A stretch of 64,000 bases of DNA from Bacillota bacterium (GCA_023392595.1 JAEVYU010000062.1:45596-109595); one strand, 5' to 3'. Positions 1 to 8,419 are shown, numbered from the stretch's first letter. Numbers and translations: made by a program. Notes: generated from the letters alone by a model not told the origin.

Positions 1-6
1 TTCATT

Positions 7-327
7 ATGTTAAAAAAATTCGATCAATACTTTAAAGACCTTATCTTTAACCGGACTGAAGAGATAGGACAAAAGATTTTATTTAACAACAAACGATATC
101 GGGAATTAAATTCTGAGATTATTGAAGTTCAAAAAGCAATAATGGAAAACCTACCTCCACAATCCCAATCTTTGGTATACAGATATGAAGAAGCAGAATC
201 CGAACAAAGTGGTATAGTTATAACGGCCATGTACCGGCAAGGCTTTATGGATGGAGTAAAATCGACAAAATTAATAACAAGGTATAGGATAATACATAAA
301 TTCTTTCGTAAGTGGTTGCCGTCTTAG
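7..327 (+). CDS. Hypothetical small protein (about 106 aa), possibly 5'-truncated
   Basis: This short, basic, mostly helical protein has no signal peptide or membrane segment. The C-terminal half (ITAMYRQGFMDGVKSTKL) has the F-x2-G-x-x-x-G-like spacing seen in small Bacillota proteins of the DUF6809 type, but that likeness is weak. The ATG at 7 lies against the window edge, so the true start could be further upstream and no ribosome site can be judged. The gene is AT-rich like the next four and is the first member of the same-strand array in which each ORF is followed by a GC-richer noncoding element. The function is unknown. Confidence 0.5.
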   Translation: MLKKFDQYFKDLIFNRTEEIGQKILFNNKRYRELNSEIIEVQKAIMENLPPQSQSLVYRYEEAESEQSGIVITAMYRQGFMDGVKSTKLITRYRIIHKFFRKWLPS

Positions 328-600
328 CAACCTTCAAATTTGGGTCGACGCACAGCACGATAACAATGTGTTCCCGCTTCAGGCGCTGGTTTGAAGGTTC
401 AAGATGATGATTTGATGAAGACAATTCATGAAGTCTGCCGCACTACATCCGTCCGGTAAAGTCGGCGTCGCTACTAAGATGGACGAACGTCGGGAACGCA
501 AGACGTTAGACGAAATAACGTTTTGCGAGGGGCCCGTCGAGGGCACGGTGAAAGATAATTAAGTAGGCCTAAATGCTTTAAAAATAATTTTAAGGCGGAA
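328..600 (+). repeat. Intergenic element A of the cassette-like array
   Basis: This noncoding block lies between two AT-rich genes and is visibly GC-richer than both. It opens with an inverted repeat, aaccttcaaa at 329-338 and tttgaaggtt at 390-399, that could form a 10-bp stem. It carries aaatttgggtcgac at 336-349, shared exactly with element E at 4319-4332. It also has attcatgaagt at 424-434 followed by acatcc at 445-450, boxes shared with elements B and C, and a closing ggcccgtcgagggcacgg at 531-548 that resembles the ends of B, C and D. No convincing ORF was found. The element type is not recognised. Confidence 0.5.
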
Positions 601-609
601 TTGAGCAAA

Positions 610-1323
610 ATGGAGATCGAGATTGCAAAAAATGAAATCGATAGAATATGGCAGTTTAATAATTGGAATGAAATAGTAAAATATCCAAAACGCATTAAAG
701 TAAATGCGTATATTTCTTCAATTCAATTTAAAATGCATCAAGCCCAATATCATTTATCTGAAGTGTTGGAGAATTTTAAAAAAGTTTGTGAAAATGATTT
801 TGGTAGAGAACTTTTATTGGACGCTTTTGTTGCAAAATGTGAATTTGATTCCCTTATTTATGCATTAAACAGTGCAAAAGATATCACCGCTAGATTCATT
901 GCTATAATTTATGACATTAACATTGGCGGAGAAGAAGATAGTTTCTATTTTAGTGACTTTTTTGATAAAAAGAAAAGTTACGGGCAACAACTTAAGAATA
1001 AAAACCCAAAATTATTTTCACATCTCAGGAGCTTCAATCGTAGTGATGAGAGAAAATGGGTTTCTAATTATTGCAACACATTAAAACATAGGTCAGCTTT
1101 ACAAACATGTAAAGTTGTTGAATATGATGATATCAAAATGAAACACAGAATTATTTTAAAAATTAAAAACGAAAAAGATAATAGTTTTAACACATTAAGC
1201 GATAAAGCATTAAGCTCTACAGATGTACATAGAAAAGCCATATGTAAAATTGGAGAGCTAATACTAGAGAAATATAACATTATCCCAAAACTAGAAGCGG
1301 ATTTTTATTTTCTATATTATTAG
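610..1323 (+). CDS. HEPN-like hypothetical protein
   Basis: This protein of about 237 aa has no membrane segment. The central part contains ERKWVSNYCNTLKHRS (around residues 140-155). The R...N-x-LKHR arrangement resembles the R-x4-6-H core of HEPN ribonuclease or toxin domains, especially the Cthe_2314-like group; this is motif-level only. An in-frame TTG at 601 exists, but the aaggcgg at 592-598 sits only 2 nt before it and 11 nt before the ATG at 610, so 610 is preferred. Base composition is much more AT-rich than the flanking elements. No cognate antitoxin was recognised next to it. It could equally be an unrelated helical protein. Confidence 0.5.
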   Translation: MEIEIAKNEIDRIWQFNNWNEIVKYPKRIKVNAYISSIQFKMHQAQYHLSEVLENFKKVCENDFGRELLLDAFVAKCEFDSLIYALNSAKDITARFIAIIYDINIGGEEDSFYFSDFFDKKKSYGQQLKNKNPKLFSHLRSFNRSDERKWVSNYCNTLKHRSALQTCKVVEYDDIKMKHRIILKIKNEKDNSFNTLSDKALSSTDVHRKAICKIGELILEKYNIIPKLEADFYFLYY

Positions 1324-1740
1324 GCTGGCAATTAAAAATGTTAGTAGTTTTGATTTGTCGATCACCCACCATCCTTGGTGCGTCTGGCGTGTAAGCTAAG
1401 AACTGTTGTCCAGAGCCGCTCTTTATCTAATACGATGTGTCCCGCTAGCGGGCGTGGATAGTAAGGTTCGGGCAGGTTCAGAAGAAGCTTAATCAATTAG
1501 CACGAAGCTGGTTCGGGAAGCTTATTCATGAAGTGGCGCGCCACATCCTCCTGGCCAAGTCCTGTAAGATCCGCCTGGAAAAGCTGAATCGAGGAAGTGG
1601 CTAGGCATAGGCCGGGCGGACGACGGGAACATCAGAGACGCTATGTGATATATAGGACCTTCGTTGTCTGGCCCATCGTGGACACAGCCAATTCAGGAGA
1701 TTCGAAGAAGCTTAAGATGTAACGTAAAGGAGTTAAATTC
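1324..1740 (+). repeat. Intergenic element B of the cassette-like array (longest copy)
   Basis: This gene-free stretch of 417 bp holds the fullest set of shared boxes. They are accatcc at 1368-1374, gcgtgtaag at 1387-1395 within a possible stem (tctgg 1383-1387 with ccaga 1410-1414), a cccgctagcggg palindrome at 1441-1452, attcatgaagt at 1524-1534 running into gtggcgcgccac at 1533-1544 and ccacatcc, then aagtcctgtaagatccg at 1557-1573 and ggcccatcgtgg at 1670-1681. Elements C and D repeat these in the same order. The aaaggag at 1726-1732 is the ribosome site of the next gene. Confidence 0.55.
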
Positions 1741-2616
1741 ATGCCTAAAAATGAAAATACATCAACCTTAATTGATTCTTTTAAATCACTTGTAGGACTA
1801 ATAAAAGCTCTAAATGAATTGTTACCATTTTTTATTGTTTTTTTAAGTGCTATTATTTATTGGATAGCTTATTTTGTTATTTCTAACTCACAACTTATTA
1901 AAGGAGCGACCGTTTTAGTTGTTTTATTTGTCTCGATCATAATTTATATTAAGTCAAAAAACTATGGGGAAGCTGCTTTGTCACTAGTAGCTGGCCTTTT
2001 GACTGTTTTTACAGTAGATTGGACATCTAAAAGGTTTATAGTATTTATTGTTTCTTGGTTAGGATTCACTTTTATTTCTTTAATGATATCAAGTGTAAGG
2101 CTTGCGGCTCAGGAAGAAGAGATATATAGGCAAGCTTCAATAAATATTAGTGCTGGAACAGACAAATATAAAAAAATTGAAAAAGATTTGAAACAAATTG
2201 CTAAGAACCTTGATATTGGTGTGTTCGGGCCTATAGAAAGAGCAGAAATAATTCGTTTACTATGTTTTAAAAAGATTCCTATTGATGAAATCCCTTTTGC
2301 ATTAAGAGCTGTTGCAACCATATCGGTTATAACAAAGGTTGATTATAAAACAGTTAGTATGTTTGTAGCTGATATTTATAAAATCTTAGATATTTCGTCG
2401 ACATATGGATATAATTGGGTCTTAGATAAAATTTATTTAATGATTCGAGAAACTCCAGTTCCTCCTCAGGAATTCATTGAGGCATTCGAACGAAGTAGAA
2501 GACTTATTTTTTCAAAAAAGGTCAAGATAGAAAATTACTTTGAAATTCTTAGTTCAGGTCTGGAATTAGGAGTTTCTATTGAAGACATTAATGAGTATAT
2601 TTTAAAAAACAGTTGA
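1741..2616 (+). CDS. Multi-pass membrane protein of unknown function
   Basis: This protein of 291 aa shows about four hydrophobic segments in its first 125 residues (near 26-48, 53-72, 78-95 and 98-117). A soluble C-terminal part of about 165 residues follows, rich in charged helices (KYKKIEKDLKQIAKNLDIG). The start at 1741 is supported by aaaggag at 1726-1732 with 8-nt spacing. The soluble half has no motif I recognise. The gene is strongly AT-rich and stands alone between elements B and C, so it does not look operon-linked to its neighbours. Membrane anchoring plus a cytosolic domain is a layout common in accessory stress or defence genes, but nothing here proves such a role. Confidence 0.65.
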   Translation: MPKNENTSTLIDSFKSLVGLIKALNELLPFFIVFLSAIIYWIAYFVISNSQLIKGATVLVVLFVSIIIYIKSKNYGEAALSLVAGLLTVFTVDWTSKRFIVFIVSWLGFTFISLMISSVRLAAQEEEIYRQASINISAGTDKYKKIEKDLKQIAKNLDIGVFGPIERAEIIRLLCFKKIPIDEIPFALRAVATISVITKVDYKTVSMFVADIYKILDISSTYGYNWVLDKIYLMIRETPVPPQEFIEAFERSRRLIFSKKVKIENYFEILSSGLELGVSIEDINEYILKNS

Positions 2617-2918
2617 TTATAAATAGAACAATTTTTAACCATCCTAGTTCGGCCAGCGTGTAAGTGAATAACCGCTGTCAATGGCCTGATACGACATCTA
2701 ACACTGCGTTACTGCTTACGGGGAGCGGTATTCGAAGAAGAAAGCTGAATCATGAAGTTTTTTTTAGAAGCATATTCATGAAGTAATCGTGGCCACATCC
2801 ACAAAGCTAAGTCGAAGTGTCACTAAGCTGTATGGACGCCATAACGCGGAGACGATATTTGCCATATGCCCCTAAAACGCGGCGATCGTGGGCCGCTTGA
2901 AAAAGAAGGGATATTCAA
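2617..2918 (+). repeat. Intergenic element C of the cassette-like array
   Basis: This block has no ORF of note and repeats the box order of element B. The boxes are accatcc at 2638-2644, gcgtgtaag at 2656-2664 enclosed by ggcca 2651-2655 and tggcc 2682-2686, attcatgaagt at 2774-2784, gtggccac palindrome at 2789-2796 and ccacatcc at 2793-2800, aagtc, and a gcgatcgtgggc end box at 2882-2893. The stem around gcgtgtaag uses different bases from B but still pairs, which hints at a conserved RNA or ssDNA structure. The gaaggg just before 2911 serves the next gene. Confidence 0.5.
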
Positions 2919-3554
2919 ATGAGTCTAAAAGATTTCTTCGCCGCCATAGGACAAGTTGTTATCTATCTATTTGTCTCTGGGACTGCACTTATTGGCTTGT
3001 CAACTTGGATAGGAAATATTATTGCATCGAAAATTATTGAAAAAAATCGATTTAAATTTCAAACCGAGATTGAAGCAATAAAGAAAGAAGCAAATATTGC
3101 ACTCGAAAAAGTAAGAGCTTTTTCCGAAAAAGATTTATTCATTCATAGATTGCAGTTTGAAAAAGAGTTTTCCATTTATGTTGAGTTATGGGGGAAATTA
3201 ATAGAATTAAAGAGAGCAACATCATTTTTAAGGCCAATAATTGATTATGTGATTGAAGGAGAAACTGAAGAAGAGCGAAAAAAAAGACGATTAGAAGAAT
3301 TTGGCAAGGCGTTTACTGATGTAAATGGTGTTTTTCAAAAAAGTCGGCCATTCTATTCGGAAGAGGTCTATAAATCGGTTAACGAGATAATACAAATTGC
3401 AAATAGTGAAGGTGCTCAATATAAATTTTCCGATAGCATTAGATTTGATGATTATGAAAAGGCAGAAAAACACGTGACATTAATAAATGAAAGAATTGAA
3501 AATGTATGTAACTCAATCCGGGAAAGAATCAAAACCGTTTTAGTAATGGAATGA
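2919..3554 (+). CDS. Membrane-anchored coiled-coil protein of unknown function
   Basis: This protein of 211 aa has one N-terminal membrane segment (about residues 10-35, VVIYLFVSGTALIGLSTWIG). It is followed by a highly charged, probably coiled-coil region (residues 45-85) and a helical C-terminal half. Small proteins with this plan are widespread as hypotheticals in accessory regions of diverse bacteria; no activity is known to me. The ATG at 2919 has gaaggg at 2905-2910 upstream. The gene is AT-rich, sits on the same strand as its neighbours and lies alone between elements C and D. The C-terminal half may be a sensor or partner-binding part, which is speculation. Confidence 0.65.
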   Translation: MSLKDFFAAIGQVVIYLFVSGTALIGLSTWIGNIIASKIIEKNRFKFQTEIEAIKKEANIALEKVRAFSEKDLFIHRLQFEKEFSIYVELWGKLIELKRATSFLRPIIDYVIEGETEEERKKRRLEEFGKAFTDVNGVFQKSRPFYSEEVYKSVNEIIQIANSEGAQYKFSDSIRFDDYEKAEKHVTLINERIENVCNSIRERIKTVLVME

Positions 3555-3832
3555 AAGAACCATCCGTGGTAAGGGGCATACGGCAGATATCAACCAGTTG
3601 TAGGATCCGCGCCGGATTGTTATGAATCTGGTAGTTCCGGGGCTTGGACCCAAATCACCCGCGTTAAGTCCTGTAGGATCCGTCGGGAATGATTGCTCGA
3701 AGATGAGGCTTAGGCGCGAACGACTTCTGCAACTGGTGGACGATATACGCCATGCCAGACCAGACCGTCCCTTCCTGGGCACGGCCAAAAGATCTGAAAG
3801 AGAATCATAATGATATGTATTGAGGTGATATT
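3555..3832 (+). repeat. Intergenic element D of the cassette-like array
   Basis: This block carries accatcc at 3559-3565 immediately after the upstream stop codon and aagtcctgtaggatccg at 3666-3682. The second box differs from the box at 1557-1573 in element B at one position. A further tgtaggatccg copy lies at 3599-3609. The attcatgaagt box seen in A to C is not evident, so this copy is diverged or partly deleted. Its end (ccgtcccttcctgggcacgg, about 3765-3784) resembles the end box of the other elements. Two overlapping short ORFs here look like noise from the GC-richer composition. Confidence 0.5.
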
Positions 3833-4318
3833 ATGGCCTTAAATACACTAAAAAGCGTTAATAATCTATTACAAGTGACAACTAATTATGTCAAATGCCC
3901 ATATTGTAATAGTCAACTAATTGGTAAAAGAGTTGGTATAGTAACATTTAATTTCAGTGAAAACGTTAATATACAAATAGAGAATCTTGAGAGAAGATAT
4001 TGTAAACTATGTGATATAAATTTTGTGACTTCTTCTCAATTTAAAATGTTAAAACAATTTGTATTTAATAAAAAGTTGTTTCCAAATATAATTAATGACT
4101 TTAAAACATTAAAAAAGACAAGAACCTTTCAAGCAGTAAAACATATTTGGCAGCGAGGTGTTATTCACAAACGCAAGAAATGTCTTAAATGTCGCCATTT
4201 CATACACAAAAGGTGTGGTTTAAGCATCCATATAAGCGATTTAAATAAAGGGTGCAATCTTTTTGTTAAAGTTGTTGAAATCGAGGTTTATAATGGCGGA
4301 CGTGTTTCACCCAGATAA
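3833..4318 (+). CDS. Small cysteine-rich, probable zinc-binding protein
   Basis: This basic protein of 161 aa has three cysteine clusters: CPYC near residue 22, YCKLC near residue 60, and a C-terminal CLKCRHFIHKRCG...C (residues about 120-145). The paired CxxC motifs indicate one or two zinc ribbons. No catalytic domain is visible. The gaggtgat at about 3821-3828 supports the ATG at 3833. It is AT-rich and the last ORF of the array, with element E behind it. A nucleic-acid-binding role would be usual for zinc ribbons, but the exact family is not recognised. Confidence 0.6.
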   Translation: MALNTLKSVNNLLQVTTNYVKCPYCNSQLIGKRVGIVTFNFSENVNIQIENLERRYCKLCDINFVTSSQFKMLKQFVFNKKLFPNIINDFKTLKKTRTFQAVKHIWQRGVIHKRKKCLKCRHFIHKRCGLSIHISDLNKGCNLFVKVVEIEVYNGGRVSPR

Positions 4319-4480
4319 AAATTTGGGTCGACCAGATCATTATCAAAACTAATGATTCGTTGGTTTGAAATTGCCAGCCAGTGTGTATACCGTCCAAGAT
4401 AAGGCAGAACTTGCCAACTATGATTTCTACTATACCAATAGATTAACAAGGCTTTTTTATAAAAAATCATCAGTGGAAAT
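4319..4480 (+). repeat. Intergenic element E, right end of the cassette-like array
   Basis: The block begins with aaatttgggtcgac at 4319-4332, identical to 336-349 in element A, and repeats ggtttgaa at 4362-4369 (388-395 in A). Between these lies a clear hairpin, with tcatta and taatga arms inside 4331-4364 and acca/tggt outer pairs. Homology to the other elements fades beyond about 4400. From 4481 to 4668 I see AT-rich sequence with possible promoter hexamers for the downstream transporter but nothing decisive. Confidence 0.4.
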
Positions 4481-4668
4481 CGGAAATTAAATTGTTAACA
4501 AAAATATATCATTGCCTACTATATTGATTTTGAAGTATTATGCGGTATAAAGATTATATTACCAACTCAAATATAAAGGTTTTTTATTTAGGGTGTCGAA
4601 AAAAGCTTAAACTTAATTTACAGAAGTTTTTCCTTATACTTTCACCTAACGGCCAGGAGGAATGCTCG

Positions 4669-6294
4669 ATGAAAAAATCGGTGTGGATTTGGCTGCCCAT
4701 CATCGCAGCCTTGTTAATCGGTACGGCGGTATTTGCGAAATCACCCGCCAAGAATGGGGGCGCTGCGGAAGCGGTCCTCAACTACAATCTGGCGCTTGAA
4801 CCGGCCAACCTTGATCCGGCTAAATCAACCAGTATCGAGGAATTCAGAGTCGAATATGCTTGTTTTGAAGGATTGGCCACTTTTGGCGCAGGGGACGCCC
4901 TCCAGCCCGGCGTGGCTGAGAAATGGCAGATCTCGCCGGACGGTAAAACATACACTTTTTATCTGCGCAAAAATGCCAAATGGTCCAATGGGGACCCGGT
5001 CACAGCGCAGGACTTCGAATATGCCTGGAAGAGACTGCTTAACCCCGGCACCGGCTCACCCAATGCCAGCACGCTATTTTATTTAAAAAATGCCGAGGAT
5101 TACAACAGCGGTAAAATCAAAGACCCCGACCAGGTCGGTGTCAATGCCAAAGATAACTACACCCTCGTTGTGACTTTAAATGCTCCCTGCAGTTACTTCC
5201 TGGGTTTAACCATTAACCCGGCTCTTTATCCGGTGCACCGGAAAACGGTTGAATCCAGTCCCGACAAATGGACCGGTAACCCTGAAACCTATGTCGGCAA
5301 TGGCCCCTTTAAAATGACGGATTGGACCCGCCATAATAAATTGGAGTTTGCGCCCAATCCCAATTATTGGGACAAGAGCCGCGTCAAATTGAAAAAATTG
5401 GTTTTCTATCCGATCGAAGAACAAAGCACGGCCTTAACCATGTTCGATACCGGTCAAATCGACCTTTCCGATGAGTTGCCGCGGCCGGAAATTCCCCGGT
5501 TATCAGCGGCGGGCATGGTCAAGTACAGTGCCACCATTAACACCTATTACTATATGCTCAATACCAAAAAACCGCCGTTAAATGATCCGCGGGTCCGTAA
5601 AGCTTTGGCTCTGGCCATCAACCGGGAGCAGATCGTCAAATATATCACCAAAGCGGGTGAAAAACCGGCTCTTGGCTTTGTGCCTTACGGGATACCGGAT
5701 AGCATTCCCAAAGCGGAGTTCCGTAAAGTAGGCGGCGCCTGTTTCGCCGATAATGCAGTCGCCCAAGCCAAAAAGTTACTGGCGGAAGCGGGTTATTCCG
5801 ATATCAAAAAATTCCCGACCATTGAAATCTTATACAATACCAATGAAACCCACAAACAAATTGCTGAAGTGATTCAACAGATGTGGCATGAGAAATTGGG
5901 CGTCAACACCACACTGGTTAACCAGGAATCCAAAGTATTCCTGCAGTCCCGGAGGGAAGGGAATTTTCAAATCGCCCGTTCCAGCTGGATTGGGGATTAT
6001 GTTGATCCCATGACCTTCCTGGATCTGTGGGCTACCGGCAATGGCAACAACTATACCGGCTGGACCAACCCGCAATATGATAAATTGATCGACACCGCCA
6101 AAACGACTCTCGATACCAAACAGCGGTATCAGGCCATGCACGAGGCGGAGAAACTCTTGATGAGCCAAATGCCGGTGATTCCGATTTATTTTTACACCCG
6201 GCCTTATATCATCAAACCCTGGGTCAAAGGAGTCCGTTATTCGGCCGTTGGTTTGATCGACTTTTCGAGAGTCACCATTGAGGCCCATAAATAA
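4669..6294 (+). CDS. oppA: Peptide/oligopeptide ABC transporter substrate-binding protein
   Basis: This protein of 541 aa belongs to the SBP_bac_5 family that binds oligopeptides for import. The start at 4669 is set by aggagg at 4655-4660 and by the N-terminal signal sequence that follows (MKKSVWIWLPIIAALLIG). The longer open frame upstream would bury that signal. The signal ends in AVFA-KS and has no lipobox cysteine, unusual for a Bacillota binding protein, so release by signal peptidase I is predicted. Family hallmarks include the LNYNLALEPANLDPAKST start of the mature domain, the YTFYLRKNAKWSNGDPVTAQDF block near residues 100-125 and the W-x-G-D-Y-DP region near residue 440. It leads the permease and ATPase genes after a terminator-like hairpin. 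Confidence 0.92.
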   Translation: MKKSVWIWLPIIAALLIGTAVFAKSPAKNGGAAEAVLNYNLALEPANLDPAKSTSIEEFRVEYACFEGLATFGAGDALQPGVAEKWQISPDGKTYTFYLRKNAKWSNGDPVTAQDFEYAWKRLLNPGTGSPNASTLFYLKNAEDYNSGKIKDPDQVGVNAKDNYTLVVTLNAPCSYFLGLTINPALYPVHRKTVESSPDKWTGNPETYVGNGPFKMTDWTRHNKLEFAPNPNYWDKSRVKLKKLVFYPIEEQSTALTMFDTGQIDLSDELPRPEIPRLSAAGMVKYSATINTYYYMLNTKKPPLNDPRVRKALALAINREQIVKYITKAGEKPALGFVPYGIPDSIPKAEFRKVGGACFADNAVAQAKKLLAEAGYSDIKKFPTIEILYNTNETHKQIAEVIQQMWHEKLGVNTTLVNQESKVFLQSRREGNFQIARSSWIGDYVDPMTFLDLWATGNGNNYTGWTNPQYDKLIDTAKTTLDTKQRYQAMHEAEKLLMSQMPVIPIYFYTRPYIIKPWVKGVRYSAVGLIDFSRVTIEAHK

Positions 6295-6356
6295 AGCATT
6301 TAAAGCTTATTGATAATGGTTGATCTAAAAACTCTATGTCTGGTTCATAGTCTGCT

Positions 6357-6442
6357 CTTTCTCTGTGACTCTGTGTCTCCGTGGCCTATAATTTAGCCAC
6401 AGAGACAACACGCGTATTTACGCGTGAAGGCACAGAGAAAAG
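6357..6442. repeat. Palindromic interspersed repeat, copy 1
   Basis: Nested inverted repeats fill this gap. The outer arms are ctttctctgtg 6357-6367 and cacagagaaaag 6431-6442, and the inner arms are gtctccgtggc 6375-6385 and gccacagagac 6396-6406. A small cacgcgta/acgcgtg hairpin follows. The preceding ataatggttgat (6312-6323) and the arm ggcacagagaaaa are shared with the second copy after the operon at 10497-10623. Confidence 0.6.
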
Positions 6443-6484
6443 ATATTTTTAAATTGACCATTTTAACGAACATATCCTAATTTT

Positions 6485-6516
6485 ACGCCTTTTCTATTTC
6501 CGGAAAAGGCGTTTTC
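6485..6516 (+). terminator. Terminator-like hairpin between the binding-protein and permease genes
   Basis: The arms acgccttttc (6485-6494) and gaaaaggcgt (6503-6512) pair perfectly and are followed by a short T run. Such a partial terminator after a binding-protein gene commonly lets that protein be made in excess over the membrane parts. Confidence 0.65.
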
Positions 6517-6552
6517 CTAGAGGTTTTGTTGTTTTGAATAAGGAGTGAAACA

Positions 6553-7482
6553 ATGGCTAGGTATGCTTTGGACCGTTTGATTTCCGCCTTGACCACATTA
6601 TTGTTAATCATTACGATCACGTTTATTTTAATGCATGCGATTCCGGGGGGACCTTTTGATCAGGAAAAGGCGGTCTCGGCACAGATTACCCAAAATATCA
6701 AGGAACATTACCATTTAAACGACCCCCTTTGGCGGCAATATGTTGATTATTTGAAGAAAATCGTTCATTTCGATTTGGGTCCGTCCTACAAGTATCCGGA
6801 CTCTTCGGTGAATGATCTGATCCGGGCGGGATTTCCGGTTTCTGCGGCCATCGGGCTATTGGCGGTTTTGGTGGCGGTGGCCTTAGGGATTCCAGCCGGC
6901 ATCCTGGCAGCTTTACGGCATTCCAAATGGCAGGATAATCTGGTCATGCTGGTGGCGATCGTGGGTGTTTCGATACCGAGTTTTATTGGGGCTACGCTTT
7001 TGCAATATCTTTTCGCCTATAAGTGGCAACTGTTTCCGGCGGCGCTTTGGGGGACACCGGCCCATTTGGTATTGCCGGTCCTGGCTCTATCCGCTCTCCC
7101 TTTGGCATTTTTCGCGCGGCTGATCCGTTCCAGCATGCTGGAAGTGTTATCCCAGGATTATATTCGGACCGCCCGTTCCAAGGGGCTCAGCGAGGCAACG
7201 GTGGTATTGCGGCATGTGCTGAAAAATACTTTGATTCCGTTCATTACGGTTCTAGGGCCGATGCTGGCTAACCTTTTGACGGGCACCTTTGTGATTGAAA
7301 GAATTTTCGCCATCCCGGGTCTCGGTAATTACTTTGTAAACAGCATTTATAACCGTGACTATTTCGTAATCCTGGGCCTGACGGTCTTTTACGCCGGCAT
7401 ATTGCTGCTGCTCAATCTGGCGGTTGATATCGTCTATGCCGTGATCGATCCCCGGATCAAACTGGCGTCCAAGGAGGAATGA
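6553..7482 (+). CDS. oppB: Peptide ABC transporter permease, OppB/DppB type
   Basis: This integral membrane protein of 309 aa has about six transmembrane helices. The first (residues 9-30) is preceded by the typical MARYALDRLISA start. The EAA loop that contacts the ATPase is seen as DYIRTARSKGLSEATVVLRH (about residues 197-216). The family signature NLLTGTFVIERIFAIPGLG follows. aaggag at about 6540-6545 supports the ATG at 6553. The gene is followed after 4 nt by the OppC-type permease, and the two should form the heterodimeric channel. Length and order match standard Opp/Dpp systems. Confidence 0.93.
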   Translation: MARYALDRLISALTTLLLIITITFILMHAIPGGPFDQEKAVSAQITQNIKEHYHLNDPLWRQYVDYLKKIVHFDLGPSYKYPDSSVNDLIRAGFPVSAAIGLLAVLVAVALGIPAGILAALRHSKWQDNLVMLVAIVGVSIPSFIGATLLQYLFAYKWQLFPAALWGTPAHLVLPVLALSALPLAFFARLIRSSMLEVLSQDYIRTARSKGLSEATVVLRHVLKNTLIPFITVLGPMLANLLTGTFVIERIFAIPGLGNYFVNSIYNRDYFVILGLTVFYAGILLLLNLAVDIVYAVIDPRIKLASKEE

Positions 7483-7486
7483 GAAC

Positions 7487-8407
7487 ATGGATGACTCTCG
7501 CGCATTTGAACCGATAGTACGGCAAGACCCATTGGATTTTGTACAAGAGGGAGCCGAGAGGCCGGAGACCAGTTACTGGAAAGATGCCTGGCGCCGTTTA
7601 AAACAAAATAAGGGAGCGGTTATTTCGCTTTTTGTGATTTTGTTTATCTTCCTGGCTGCTATTTTGGGACCCTTTGTGTCTCCGTATTCTTACACCAAAC
7701 AAGATTTAATTTTTCAAAATACCCCTCCTACGGTGGAACATTGGTTTGGAACGGACAATGTGGGCCGGGACTTACTGGTGCGTTGTCTTTATGGAACCCG
7801 GATTTCATTAATTGTGGGAATTTTCGCCACCATGATCAGCCTGACCATCGGGGTATTATTTGGCGGTTTTTCGGGGCTGGTCGGCGGGAAAGTCGATAAT
7901 GTCATGATGCGGATTGTCGATATCTTTTATGCAATTCCCTTGCTGTTATGGGTTATTTTATTGATGGTGGTTTTAAAACCCGGTCTGCAAAATATCCTGA
8001 TTGCGATTGGCATCACCTACTGGCTCAGTATGGCCCGGATAGTGCGGGCCGAGGTTTTGAGCCTCAAAGAACAAGACTATGTTTTAGCGGCCAAAGCCAT
8101 TGGGGCCGGGCGGATGCGGATTATTCTGCGGCATCTGATACCCAATACGATTGGACCGATATTGGTGACTGCTACTTTCAATATTCCGCAAGCGATTTTT
8201 ACTGAGGCCTTTCTTAGTTTCATCGGACTCGGGATCGGAGCCCCCATGGCTTCCCTGGGAATGTTGGCCTCGGATGCCATCAGTGGCTTACGTTCCTTTC
8301 CTTATCAGCTCTTTTTTCCAGCCTGCATGATTTGTATCATTATGTTGGCCTTTAATTTCCTGGGGGACGGTCTGCGGGACGCTTTGGATCCGCGGATGCG
8401 GAAGTGA
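7487..8407 (+). CDS. oppC: Peptide ABC transporter permease, OppC/DppC type
   Basis: This permease of 306 aa starts with a cytosolic N-terminal stretch (residues 1-45, including YWKDAWRRLKQNKGAVIS, the OppC_N hallmark) and then has about six membrane helices. The EAA loop reads DYVLAAKAIGAGRMRIILRH near residues 194-213. The C-terminal GDGLRDALDPRMRK is the usual end of the family. aaggagg at 7469-7475 lies within the end of the upstream gene and supports the ATG at 7487. It pairs with the OppB-type permease. Confidence 0.93.
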   Translation: MDDSRAFEPIVRQDPLDFVQEGAERPETSYWKDAWRRLKQNKGAVISLFVILFIFLAAILGPFVSPYSYTKQDLIFQNTPPTVEHWFGTDNVGRDLLVRCLYGTRISLIVGIFATMISLTIGVLFGGFSGLVGGKVDNVMMRIVDIFYAIPLLLWVILLMVVLKPGLQNILIAIGITYWLSMARIVRAEVLSLKEQDYVLAAKAIGAGRMRIILRHLIPNTIGPILVTATFNIPQAIFTEAFLSFIGLGIGAPMASLGMLASDAISGLRSFPYQLFFPACMICIIMLAFNFLGDGLRDALDPRMRK

Positions 8408-8419
8408 GGGGATGGAAAC

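Noticed and set aside
3540..3810. Overlapping ORFs on both strands in element D
   Set aside because: They arise from the GC-richer element, have no ribosome site and show no family resemblance.
328..4480. Classical integron attC sites between the array ORFs
   Set aside because: No convincing RYYYAAC/GTTRRRY box pairs in the right spacing, no integrase gene in the window, and the blocks are longer than usual attC sites.
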